A stretch of 64,000 nt of DNA, from the NCBI GenBank assembly GCA_021776925.1, contig JAJFFB010000101.1:1-64000 (forward strand), in the 5' to 3' direction. Below are positions 26,404 through 34,171 of this stretch, piece after piece (the first letter of the stretch is position 1; each line of letters begins with the position of its first letter). This stretch comes from Planctomycetota bacterium (GTDB lineage: Bacteria; Planctomycetota; UBA1135). Both the position numbers and the translations under genes were made by a program. The notes beneath the pieces were generated by a model. The model saw only the letters and a program-made list of their open reading frames with translations, was not told the DNA's origin and did no database searches.

Positions 26404-27981
26404 GTGGTCAAGCGCGTTTTCCTGATTCTTTCGCTGCTCCTTCCGGCGGCCGTCGCCGGCCTGGCCCAGTGGTGGCCAGGCGCATGGAAGGCGCTGGTGG
26501 TGCTGGTGCCACTGATCCTGCTCGGCTACTACGACATCCTGCAGACCCGGCGCACGCTGCTGCGCGTCTACCCCGTCATCGGCCACGGACGCTACCTGCT
26601 GGAGAGTTTGCGCCCCGAGATCCAGCAGTATTTCGTTGAGAGCAACGTCAACGGACGCCCTTTCCCGCGCGAATTGCGCACCGTCGTCTACCAGCGCGCC
26701 AAAGGAGTCACCGACACCCTGCCCTTCGGCACCCAGCGCAACGTAGACCGCATCGGCTATGAATGGGTCCCTCATTCCATGAACGCGTGCGCGTCGGCAC
26801 ACGAAGAACGTGTGCCCATCGGCGGTGAGCAGTGCAGCCAGCCCTACGCCGCCGCTCTGATGAACGTCTCGGCGATGAGCTTCGGCTCGCTCAGCCACAG
26901 CGCGGTGCGTGCGCTGAATCTCGGTGCCAAAAAAGGCGCTTTCTATCACAACACCGGCGAAGGCGGGATCAGCCCCTACCACCTGCAAGGTGGCGACCTG
27001 GTATGGCAGATCGGCACCGGCTATTTCGGCTGCCGTGCCACCGACGGCGGCTTCGACGTCGCTCGTTACCGCGACAACGCGCAGCGGCCCGAGGTCAAAA
27101 TGATCGAACTCAAGCTGTCGCAGGGCGCCAAGCCGGGGCACGGCGGAATCTTGCCCGCAGCCAAGCTGACCGCCGAAATCGCCGCCATCCGCGGGGTACC
27201 GATGGGTCACGACGTGCTGTCGCCGCCGGTTCACAGCACCTTCTCCTCCCCAGAAGGCCTGCTGCAGTTTCTTTCCATGCTGCGCGAGGAATGCGGCGGC
27301 AAACCGGTCGGTTTCAAGCTCTGCGTCGGTCACCGCACTGAATTCCTAGCCATCTGCAAAGCAATGCTGAGCAGCGGCATCATCCCCGATTTCATCACCG
27401 TCGACGGCGCCGAAGGCGGCACCGGCGCAGCGCCGCTGGAGCTCTCCAACCGCGCCGGCATGCCGTTGCGCGAGGGTCTGTCCTTCGTCCACCAGGCGCT
27501 GGGTGGCAGCGGTCTGCGCGCGCAGATCAAGCTGATCGCGGCGGGCAAGGTGGTCACCGCCTTCGATCTGTTCCGCACCCTCGGCCTCGGCGCCGACCTG
27601 TGCAATTCGGCGCGCGGCATGATGATGGCCCTCGGTTGCATCCAGGCGATCCGCTGCAACACCAACCACTGCCCGGTGGGCGTGGCGACGCAGGATCCGG
27701 CGCGCGCCGGGGCGCTCAACGTCACCGACAAGGCCGAGCGCGTGGCGCGTTACCAGTCGAGCACCATCCATGCCTTCCTCGAGCTGGCCGCCGCCGCCGG
27801 CCTCGAGAGCAGCGCCGCGATCGGAGCCCAGCACGTGCATCACCGCGTCGACGAAACCACCGTGCTCAGCCTCGAGCAGCTCTATCCGCAGCTGACCCCG
27901 GGCATCCTGCAGACCGACGCCGCCGCCGCCCCGGTCCCGTGGCCGTCGTGGTGGAACAAGGCCGACGCCGCCTCTTTCTGA
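26404..27981 (+). CDS. Membrane-anchored FMN-binding glutamate synthase-domain protein
   Basis: A 525-residue protein starting at GTG 26404, with two N-terminal hydrophobic segments (VFLILSLLLPAAVAGLAQ and LVVLVPLILLGYYDIL) and then a complete glutamate synthase central/FMN domain. Visible features are NVSAMSFGSLS, GEGGISPYH, QGAKPGHGG, the FMN-binding DFITVDGAEGGTGAAP, and the three cluster cysteines in CIQAIRCNTNHCPVGV near residue 411. It lacks the glutaminase domain of GltB, as in stand-alone archaeal-type homologues. The true reaction of this membrane-linked group is unclear; FMN and an Fe-S cluster are expected. It diverges from the cyclase gene. Confidence 0.88.
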   Translation: MVKRVFLILSLLLPAAVAGLAQWWPGAWKALVVLVPLILLGYYDILQTRRTLLRVYPVIGHGRYLLESLRPEIQQYFVESNVNGRPFPRELRTVVYQRAKGVTDTLPFGTQRNVDRIGYEWVPHSMNACASAHEERVPIGGEQCSQPYAAALMNVSAMSFGSLSHSAVRALNLGAKKGAFYHNTGEGGISPYHLQGGDLVWQIGTGYFGCRATDGGFDVARYRDNAQRPEVKMIELKLSQGAKPGHGGILPAAKLTAEIAAIRGVPMGHDVLSPPVHSTFSSPEGLLQFLSMLREECGGKPVGFKLCVGHRTEFLAICKAMLSSGIIPDFITVDGAEGGTGAAPLELSNRAGMPLREGLSFVHQALGGSGLRAQIKLIAAGKVVTAFDLFRTLGLGADLCNSARGMMMALGCIQAIRCNTNHCPVGVATQDPARAGALNVTDKAERVARYQSSTIHAFLELAAAAGLESSAAIGAQHVHHRVDETTVLSLEQLYPQLTPGILQTDAAAAPVPWPSWWNKADAASF

Positions 27982-28024
27982 CCCGGCGCCGAGGCAAAAA
28001 AACCCGGGGTGCTACGATTCGCCC

Positions 28025-29167
28025 ATGGTGGCGGTTCCCTTCGCGTTGCGCAGGCCGTGGTTGATCCTGCGCGACCTGATGGTCAACCGCGATCGGCCCG
28101 ACCTCGCCCGTCTGCGCGCGCTGCGCGAACCGGAACGCTTCGTCTGGGCGATCCTGCCCCACGCCGCGCGCACCTTCTCGGCCTGCATCGCCCTCCTGCC
28201 GGCGCGCACCGCCAAGGCCGCCGCAGTGGGTTATTTGTACTGCCGCATTCTCGACACCTACGAAGACCTCGAAACCGATCTCGAACGGCGCATCTCCAGC
28301 CTGCGCGCCTTTGCCCACCGATTTCCGTGCCAGCAATCGGAGCGCTTGCCAGCGGCTGGCGCGGCCGTTACCGGTCTTTCCGGGCCGGCAGCCGGACTGC
28401 CCGCCGCACCACTGCTGCCGACGGCGGCACCGGTCGATGCCCGTGACGAGGGCCACCTGCTTCTGGTCGAACGCTGTGAATCGATCGACCGGGTGTTCCT
28501 GACCCTGCCGGCGCCGGCGCAACGGGCGATCCGCAAGCTGGTGCGCGACATGGCGGCGGGCATGATCGCGGCCTCGCGCCTGTCGGCGCGCCAGGGGCTG
28601 ATCCTGCACGATCGCAAACAGCTCGCGCGCTACTGCCACGCGGTGCTCGGCAACCCGGTCGCTTTTTCTATGCGCTTGATGAAGCAGAGCGACCTCGACG
28701 CAGCCGAGGTGCGCACGGCAATGGAGGTCGGTGAATTTGTCCAGCTCGCCAACGTCACCCGCGACGTCGAAAAGGACCTGCGTCGCGGCGTCGCCTACCA
28801 TCCGCAACTGGCCCCCTACCTGGGCATCGACGCGCGCGACCACCGCGCCGCACAGACCGCCGCCAAGCAGGCCCGCGCGCAGATGTTCGACCACGCGATG
28901 GAGCGGGCCAGCGCCTATCGTCATCTCTTTCACGCCCTCAGCTTCCGCCGCTGGAGCTTCAGCCGCGCCTCGGCCATCCTGATGCTGAAGTTCACCGACC
29001 GCTACTACCGCTCCTGCGCCCGGCGGCTGGGCCGGCCGCCATGGAAGGGACCGCGGTCGACGATGCGGCTGCTGCTCGGCACCTTTCCCAGTTTTTTCTC
29101 GCAGTCAGCGGCACAGCGCGCGCTTGAACGGATGGTCACGGCAATGGAAGCGAAGCGTAGCTGCTGA
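28025..29167 (+). CDS. Squalene/phytoene synthase family protein
   Basis: A 380-residue protein of the trans-isoprenyl head-to-head synthase family. The first Asp-rich motif is DTYEDLETD (77-85) and the second is NVTRDVEKD (243-251), so both diphosphate/Mg2+ sites are intact. It joins two prenyl diphosphates to give squalene or phytoene, the entry to hopanoids, sterols or carotenoids. The second motif resembles squalene synthases rather than phytoene synthases. A low-complexity Ala/Pro/Gly insert occupies about 103-140. No other terpenoid genes lie nearby. The 3' end overlaps the convergent hydrolase gene by 32 bp. Confidence 0.87.
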   Translation: MVAVPFALRRPWLILRDLMVNRDRPDLARLRALREPERFVWAILPHAARTFSACIALLPARTAKAAAVGYLYCRILDTYEDLETDLERRISSLRAFAHRFPCQQSERLPAAGAAVTGLSGPAAGLPAAPLLPTAAPVDARDEGHLLLVERCESIDRVFLTLPAPAQRAIRKLVRDMAAGMIAASRLSARQGLILHDRKQLARYCHAVLGNPVAFSMRLMKQSDLDAAEVRTAMEVGEFVQLANVTRDVEKDLRRGVAYHPQLAPYLGIDARDHRAAQTAAKQARAQMFDHAMERASAYRHLFHALSFRRWSFSRASAILMLKFTDRYYRSCARRLGRPPWKGPRSTMRLLLGTFPSFFSQSAAQRALERMVTAMEAKRSC

Positions 29168-30158
29168 ATGCCTGAACCAGCCGATTCTCGGCCCACCAGC
29201 GGTCCGGGTCGCGCCACGCACCGCTGTGCGCCGGCCGCGCGCCGAAAAAGCCGTTGTGCCCCCCCTTCTTTTCCAGCAGCAGCTCGAGGCCGGGGTGGCT
29301 GCGCAGCCGCTGCTGCGACTCCGCGGTCATCGGCACGAAGGGGTCGTCCTCGGCGTGCAGCACCAGGGCGGGCAGGCTGAGTTCGGGCAGGCGTTGCAGC
29401 GGACTGGCGGCTTCATAGTAATGGTCGGCGCCGGCCCAGCCGAAAGCAGGCGCGGTGGCGCGGTCGTCGAATTCAAATAGGGTGCGCATCGTGCGCATGC
29501 GTTCGGGCGGATAGCGCTCGGGCCACAATTCGGCTTTGCGCGGCCACAGGCGGCGGAACTCGGCCATGAAATACCAGATGTAGAAGCGATTGAACCCGCC
29601 ACGGTGCAGAGCGACGCTGGAGGCAGCCAGATCCCAGGGCACCGAGACCGCCGCCACGCCGCGCACTCCGCGGGGCGGGGTTGCGCCCCAGTCGGCGGCG
29701 GCGTGGATGACGATGGACCCCCCCAGAGAAAAACCGGCCACCACCACGTCGTCCGGTGCGCGCTCGCGCACCACCCAGTCGACCAGCGAGTGGAGGTCGT
29801 CGCGGAAGGCCGCGTGATATAGGGTCGGGGTCAGGTGCTCGGTGCCGCCGGAGTTGCGCAGGTTCAGGCGCAGGACCGAAAAACCGCGCTGCCACGCCTT
29901 TTCCGCGGTTCCGGCCATGTAGCCGCGGCGCGCGTCACCGCACAATCCGTGGACCAGGATGGCCACCGGAGCACCCTCGTCCGCCTGCCAATGGCACTCG
30001 ACCTTGACCTGAGTGTCGCCGCCGACGGCGAGCAGAAAGGACTCGGAACGCTGCAAAAAAGGGCCCAGCCGGCGCGGCAGTTTGGCCCCCGCAACGGTCA
30101 TCAGATGGGCCGGCCGCAACAGGGGATGCGGGGAAAATCCGGGGTAGTAGGAGGACAC
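29136..30158 (-). CDS. Alpha/beta hydrolase, YheT-like
   Basis: About 340 residues from GTG 30158 (an ATG 19 codons later is a possible alternative; no clear ribosome binding site settles it). It opens like YheT proteins: YYPGFSPHPLLRPAHLMT, then LVHGLCGDARRGYM as oxyanion region. The nucleophile elbow is GFSLGGS, the acid region lies around HAEDDPFVP and the His is in KKGGHNGF. The family includes poorly characterised esterases and lipid hydrolases. It lies convergent to the squalene/phytoene synthase gene and divergent from the RNA-binding protein gene. Confidence 0.85.
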   Translation of the reverse strand: MSSYYPGFSPHPLLRPAHLMTVAGAKLPRRLGPFLQRSESFLLAVGGDTQVKVECHWQADEGAPVAILVHGLCGDARRGYMAGTAEKAWQRGFSVLRLNLRNSGGTEHLTPTLYHAAFRDDLHSLVDWVVRERAPDDVVVAGFSLGGSIVIHAAADWGATPPRGVRGVAAVSVPWDLAASSVALHRGGFNRFYIWYFMAEFRRLWPRKAELWPERYPPERMRTMRTLFEFDDRATAPAFGWAGADHYYEAASPLQRLPELSLPALVLHAEDDPFVPMTAESQQRLRSHPGLELLLEKKGGHNGFFGARPAHSGAWRDPDRWWAENRLVQAFSSYASLPLP

Positions 30159-30246
30159 GGTGGGAGGTTGGCAGCGGGGATGTGCGAAAAGCGCTAGAAT
30201 AAGCCGCGTGGCTCTGCATAAGGGCCGCGCCAATCGTGGTTAGTCC

Positions 30247-30288
30247 GGCCGAGAGGATGGTGCCCCGATCCCCAAGACTCTCTCGGCC
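30247..30288 (+). promoter_or_regulatory. Inverted repeat in leader of the RRM protein gene
   Basis: GGCCGAGAG (30247-30255) and CTCTCGGCC (30280-30288) are perfect 9-bp arms separated by 24 bases, ending 9 bases before the ATG. The hairpin would sit where a ribosome must bind. No Shine-Dalgarno sequence is seen between it and the start codon (CTGAATAA). It may be a 5' leader structure controlling translation, possibly bound by the protein itself; that role is inference. Confidence 0.5.
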
Positions 30289-30297
30289 TCTGAATAA

Positions 30298-30723
30298 ATG
30301 CGAATCTACGTTGGAAACCTTCCCTGGAGCATCGGTGACGATGAACTCCGGGAACTGTTTGGCGCTTTCGGTGACATCATCGATGCCAAAGTTTTGATGG
30401 ACCGGGAAACTGGCCGCTCGCGCGGTTTTGGTTTTGTGGAAATGGACGATGACAGCGCTGGTAAAGCGATTGCGGCATTGAACAATTCCGAGGTCGATGG
30501 CCGTGAACTCACGGTCAACGAAGCCCAGGAGCGTCGCCCCCGTGAGGGTGGTGGCGGCGGTGGCTATGGCGGCGGCGGCGGCGGTGGTGGCCGTGGCGGC
30601 GGCTACGGCGGTGGCGGTGGCGGTGGCCGTGGTGGTGGTCACGGCGGCGGTCGCAGCGGTGGTGGTGGCTACGGCGGTGGCGGCGGTGGCGGCGGTGGCC
30701 GCGGCCGACGCGACGACTGGTAA
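30298..30723 (+). CDS. RNA-binding protein: single RRM plus glycine-rich tail
   Basis: A 141-residue protein. Residues 1-80 are an RNA recognition motif with RNP2 IYVGNL (3-8) and RNP1 RGFGFVEM (42-49), including the aromatic residues that stack on RNA. Residues about 84-135 are almost only Gly with Arg, Tyr and His (RGGGYGGGG-type), encoded by a GGT/GGC-rich imperfect repeat. This layout matches the cyanobacterial Rbp and planctomycete glycine-rich RRM proteins, which bind single-stranded RNA and are often cold-responsive. The tail could promote condensation. The gene is monocistronic, with a leader hairpin and its own terminator. Confidence 0.93.
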   Translation: MRIYVGNLPWSIGDDELRELFGAFGDIIDAKVLMDRETGRSRGFGFVEMDDDSAGKAIAALNNSEVDGRELTVNEAQERRPREGGGGGGYGGGGGGGGRGGGYGGGGGGGRGGGHGGGRSGGGGYGGGGGGGGGRGRRDDW

Positions 30724-30769
30724 GCCATACCTGCTGATCCCGTGGGGCAAGGCCCCGCGGTCACTTCAT

Positions 30770-30801
30770 GAAACGGACCTGCTCACGGGCAGTTCCGTTT
30801 C
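30770..30801 (+). terminator. Intrinsic terminator after the RRM gene
   Basis: GAAACGGA (30770-30777) pairs with TCCGTTTC (30794-30801), and inside it CTGC (30779-30782) pairs with GCAG (30789-30792), with one mismatch and a six-base loop. The stem is followed by a T-rich stretch (TCTCATTTATGCTTTT). It lies 47 bp after the stop codon on the gene's strand. A smaller GGGGC/GCCCC hairpin precedes it. Confidence 0.75.
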
Positions 30802-30879
30802 TCTCATTTATGCTTTTCTTGTGCGCGAGACCTTTCGCTGAGGCCTGCTTGGCCCCAGCGCTTGCTCACTGGGTAGCCG

Positions 30880-33342
30880 TTAATGCGACTCTTTTGTCTG
30901 GGGTGCGCTTTCGCGCGCCGGCGGAAGACCGTGCCAGCCCCCGTCGGCAGCGGTGGCCAGGTATTCACGCGCACTGAAGGAGTCGACCTGGATTGCGTCA
31001 TGACGCGCGCGTTCGGCTTCGAGCACGCGTTTGCTTTCGGCTTCGGTGATCACACCGGCGCGCACCGCGGCGCTCAGCGCATCGACCGGATTGCCTCGCG
31101 CGAGTTGACGCTTGCGCATCGCCTGTTTGATCTTGCCGATAATTCCATCGGCTTCGGCACACAGGATGAAGGCGTTTTCCAACCGCCCGACCGGGTGCTC
31201 CAGGTCGCGCGGCACGTAGAGCAGGTTGAAGAGACGATCGCGCTGGGCGCCGGGCGTGCACATGGCACGCGCAACCTGATGGGCGAGTTCGTCGGACGGG
31301 CCGCTGCCGAGAGTGTTGAGTCGCGACCACAGCGCCACCGGGCGGCGCACCAGCCAGCCAACAAGCGGGCCATCGAAATTGGCGAAGACCCCGTCGAAGG
31401 CCTTCTGCATGTCGGCGAAGGCGGTTTCCATGGCGTAGCGGAAGAAGGGTAGGTCCTCTTCGCGCCGGCCCTCGGCTTCGAAGCGGCGCAGGGTTGCCGC
31501 AGCCAGGTACATCGCCGAGAGGACGTCGGACAGGCGTCCGGTCAGCGCTTCCTTGCGCTTCAGATTGCCGCCATAGGTACCCATGGTCAGGTCGGCGAAG
31601 AAGGCGAAGGTCGACGACGCCCACGACAACTTCTGCAGGTAGCGGCGCGACGGACCCTCGACCGGACAGGAGGCGAGGTGACCGCGGCTGGCGCCGAGCA
31701 CCAGCATGCGCGCTTTGTTGCGCAGCACGTGGCCGATGTGGCCGAAGAAGGCCTCGTCGAAGGCGGCGACGTCGCCTTTCTCCAGACTGGAGATCTCTTT
31801 GTAAGCCCACGGGTGACAGCGGATCGCGCCCTGGCCGAAGATCATCAGCGTGCGCGTAAGGATGTTGGCGCCCTCGACCGTGATCGAGATCGGCGCCGCG
31901 GCGTAGGCGTGGGCGAGCAGGTTGCGCGGACCGCGCGAGATGCCGGACCCGCCAACGATGTCCATGGCGTCGTTGATGTTGCGGCGGAAGGACTCGGTGA
32001 AGCTGTGCTTGGCGATCGCCGACACCACCGCCGGCTTGGCGCCGTGGTCGAGCCCGGCCGCGGTCAGACGCCGCGCCGCTTCGAACATGTAGGAGGAGCC
32101 GCCGATGCGCGCCATCGGTTCTTCGATGCCTTCGAACTTGCCGATCGACATGCCGAACTGCTTGCGCACGGTGGCGTAGGCGCCGACGGTGCGCGACAGC
32201 ATCTTGTTGCCCGCCGCGCTCTGCGCCGGCAGCATGATGCCGCGCCCGGCGGCAAGCTGTTCCATCAGCATGCGCCAGCCCTGGCCAGCCTTTTCCGGGC
32301 CGCCGATGATGCAGTCGATCGGCACCTCGACGTCGTGCCCCTCGAAAGGACAGTTGAGGAAGGGCACGCCGAGCGGGTCGTGCTGGCGACCCTTGACGAT
32401 GCCCGGCGTGTCGGCCGGAATCAGCGCGCAGGTGATGCCCGGATGCGGATCGCCACCGAGCAGCATGTCGGGGTCCTCGAGCTTGAAGGCAATGCCCATC
32501 ACCGTCGCCCGCGAGGCCAGCGTGATGTAGCGCTTCTCCCAGCGCAGGCGCAGCATCAGCGCACCGCGCTCGTTCTTGAACACCGTGCCGCGCGCTTTCA
32601 TGCTGCCCGCGTCGGAACCCGCGGTCGGCTCGGTCAGCGCAAAACTGGGAATCTCTTCGCCGCGTGCCAGGCGTGGCAGCCAATAGGCCTTTTGCTCGTC
32701 GGTGCCGTAGTGCACCAGCAGCTCGGCCGGACCAAGCGAGTTCGGCACCATGACGGTAATGCTCAACGGGATCGAGCACGACGACAGCTTGCCGATCACC
32801 GCGCTCATGGCGGTTGCGGTGAAGCCGAGCCCGCCGTATTCCTGCGGGATCACCATGCCGAAGAAGCCCTCCTCGGCCAGCGCCTGCCATGTTTCAGGGG
32901 ACAGGTCGCGCTTCTGGAAGACCTCCCAGTCGTTGGTCATCTGGCACACGCGCTCGACCGGGCCGTCGAGGAAGGCCTGCTCCTCTTCGCTCAACTCTGG
33001 AACCGGTTCGTCGAGCAGCCGCTGCAGGTCGGGGCGGCCGCCGAACAACTCGCCCTCCAGCCATACCGTGCCGGCGTCGAGCGCCTCTTGTTCGGTCTTG
33101 GAGATCTTTGGCAGCAGGCCGGCCTTCTTGAGGAAGCCCATCAGCGGCTTGGTCACCACGCGGCTGCGCACCGGCGCCAGGTTGAAGAAGAAGGCGAAGG
33201 CCACCAGCAGAGCCCACCAGACGGTGCCGGCACCGGACCACAACAGCACAGCGGCCAGCGAAAGGGTCCAGACGATGAGAGGTGCGCCGTAGAAGCCCAG
33301 GGTCAGGGCGCCGGCGAGAATGAGCAGTAGGGTAGCGATCAT
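30880..33342 (-). CDS. fadE: Acyl-CoA dehydrogenase, FadE type
   Basis: An 820-residue protein matching the long membrane-associated FadE form of Escherichia coli (about 814 residues). Two N-terminal TM segments (LLLILAGALTLGFYGAP and VWWALLVAFAFFFNLAPV) lead into an acyl-CoA dehydrogenase core: IPQEYGGLGFTATAMS, FALTEPTAGSDAGSM, AAGRGIMLPAQSAAGNKM and VEGANILTRTLMIFGQG. The C-terminal DUF1974-type extension is present. It makes the first, FAD-dependent oxidation of fatty acyl-CoA. Its ATG overlaps the stop of the tetR gene upstream (ATGA), so regulator and enzyme are co-transcribed, opposite to the thiolase/hydratase operon that completes the beta-oxidation cycle. Confidence 0.95.
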   Translation of the reverse strand: MIATLLLILAGALTLGFYGAPLIVWTLSLAAVLLWSGAGTVWWALLVAFAFFFNLAPVRSRVVTKPLMGFLKKAGLLPKISKTEQEALDAGTVWLEGELFGGRPDLQRLLDEPVPELSEEEQAFLDGPVERVCQMTNDWEVFQKRDLSPETWQALAEEGFFGMVIPQEYGGLGFTATAMSAVIGKLSSCSIPLSITVMVPNSLGPAELLVHYGTDEQKAYWLPRLARGEEIPSFALTEPTAGSDAGSMKARGTVFKNERGALMLRLRWEKRYITLASRATVMGIAFKLEDPDMLLGGDPHPGITCALIPADTPGIVKGRQHDPLGVPFLNCPFEGHDVEVPIDCIIGGPEKAGQGWRMLMEQLAAGRGIMLPAQSAAGNKMLSRTVGAYATVRKQFGMSIGKFEGIEEPMARIGGSSYMFEAARRLTAAGLDHGAKPAVVSAIAKHSFTESFRRNINDAMDIVGGSGISRGPRNLLAHAYAAAPISITVEGANILTRTLMIFGQGAIRCHPWAYKEISSLEKGDVAAFDEAFFGHIGHVLRNKARMLVLGASRGHLASCPVEGPSRRYLQKLSWASSTFAFFADLTMGTYGGNLKRKEALTGRLSDVLSAMYLAAATLRRFEAEGRREEDLPFFRYAMETAFADMQKAFDGVFANFDGPLVGWLVRRPVALWSRLNTLGSGPSDELAHQVARAMCTPGAQRDRLFNLLYVPRDLEHPVGRLENAFILCAEADGIIGKIKQAMRKRQLARGNPVDALSAAVRAGVITEAESKRVLEAERARHDAIQVDSFSAREYLATAADGGWHGLPPARESAPQTKESH

Positions 33343-33950
33343 GATGCTTCGTCCTGTTTGCAGAGCAGATGGCCGACGGCGTTGTCGACCACGGCATCCA
33401 TGAAACCGAGGACGTCGATGTTGACGTCCAGACGTTGGGAATGATGCAGCGAAACCGCACCGTGGATCTGCGCCCAGATCACGTGGGCGCTGCGCAGGTC
33501 TTCTTTTTCTTCGCTGCCGGGGCGTCCCTTGACCGCCGCCAGAGCGTCGGCGAACAGATCCAGGTTGCGCCGCGCGCGCCGGTAGAGCTCCTTCGGATAG
33601 CGCTTCATGTGCGCCGGGTGAAGCAGGAACATGACCTCGTAGTACTGCCGGTTCTCCAGGGCGAACTCGAGGTAGCTGCGGCACAATTTGTGGCAGCGCT
33701 GCACCGGATCCTGGACGCCGTCCAGGGAGCCGAGCAATTGGTTGTGCAGACGCTCCATGCCCTCGTTGATCAGCGCGTGGAGCAGATCATCCTTGTCCTG
33801 GAAGTACAGGTAGATACTGGTCGCGGTGCAGCCGACCGCCCGCGCGATCTTGCGCATCGACAAGCTCAGGTAGCCTTCGGCGATCAGGCACTCGCGCGCT
33901 TCGTCGAGGATTGCGGCGCGGAGTTCGGACGGGTTGGTGTTGCGTGCCAA
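33339..33950 (-). CDS. TetR-family regulator of the fatty-acid oxidation genes
   Basis: A 203-residue TetR-type repressor. Helix-turn-helix near residues 25-50: LSLSMRKIARAVGCTATSIYLYFQDKDDLL. The C-terminal ligand domain is mostly helical (LEFALENRQYYEVMFLL) and of the type that binds acyl-CoA or fatty acids in related regulators. Co-transcription with fadE and the two operator-like repeats in the 221-bp gap upstream make it the likely repressor of both divergent fad operons, released by long-chain acyl-CoA. The ligand is inference from context. Confidence 0.9.
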   Translation of the reverse strand: MARNTNPSELRAAILDEARECLIAEGYLSLSMRKIARAVGCTATSIYLYFQDKDDLLHALINEGMERLHNQLLGSLDGVQDPVQRCHKLCRSYLEFALENRQYYEVMFLLHPAHMKRYPKELYRRARRNLDLFADALAAVKGRPGSEEKEDLRSAHVIWAQIHGAVSLHHSQRLDVNIDVLGFMDAVVDNAVGHLLCKQDEAS

Positions 33951-34002
33951 GAGGTGGAGGGGGCTGGAGCGGCAGTCCGCCGGGATTCCCCTTTATCGGT
34001 TT

Positions 34003-34023
34003 ACGCCGTTAACTTTACACTGT
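34003..34023. promoter_or_regulatory. Probable TetR operator, site 1 (tetR-fadE side)
   Basis: A 21-bp element matching site 2 at 17 of 21 positions. It contains GTTAAC twice and the core TTTACACTGTTAA; TTAAC and GTTAA form an inverted repeat with an 8-bp spacer. A further copy of the core (TTTACGCCGTTAA) starts at its left edge. On the minus strand it overlaps a possible promoter with -35 TTAACA and a weak -10 at 17-bp spacing, so binding would block tetR-fadE transcription. Confidence 0.6.
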
Positions 34024-34121
34024 TAACCGAAAAATTCCAAAAAAGCCTCCGGGAGACGCCCTCCTGGCCCTCAAGCGCCCCTTCCGCAGGCGGCCCCACA
34101 GGGCCACTTGCAAAAGACAGG

Positions 34122-34150
34122 TTGACAGCGTTAAGTTTACGCTGTTAAGT
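34122..34150 (+). promoter_or_regulatory. Candidate promoter of the fadA-fadJ operon
   Basis: A perfect -35 hexamer TTGACA (34122-34127) and a weak -10 TTAAGT (34145-34150) are separated by 17 bp, 22 bp before the fadA start codon. The operator-like site 2 fills the spacer, which fits repression by steric block. The short distance to the ATG implies a very short leader. Confidence 0.5.
34125..34145. promoter_or_regulatory. Probable TetR operator, site 2 (fadA-fadJ side)
   Basis: A 21-bp element with perfect 7-bp arms ACAGCGT and ACGCTGT around a TAAGTTT centre, and the same TTTACGCTGTTAA core as site 1. It overlaps the -35/-10 region of the fadA promoter. Two near-identical sites flanking one divergent gap next to a tetR gene is strong contextual support for an operator. 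Confidence 0.65.
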
Positions 34151-34171
34151 TCCGATATCAATCGCACACCC

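Noticed and set aside
30545-30710. GGT/GGC-rich repetitive DNA that could be mistaken for a tandem-repeat array or CRISPR
   Set aside because: It is the coding sequence of the RRM protein's glycine-rich tail; there are no regular spacers and no cas genes in the window.
31678-33330. Long open frame on the plus strand opposite fadE
   Set aside because: Composition is that of an antisense shadow (Arg/Ala/His/Val-rich), with no recognisable motif, while fadE on the other strand has full-length family similarity.
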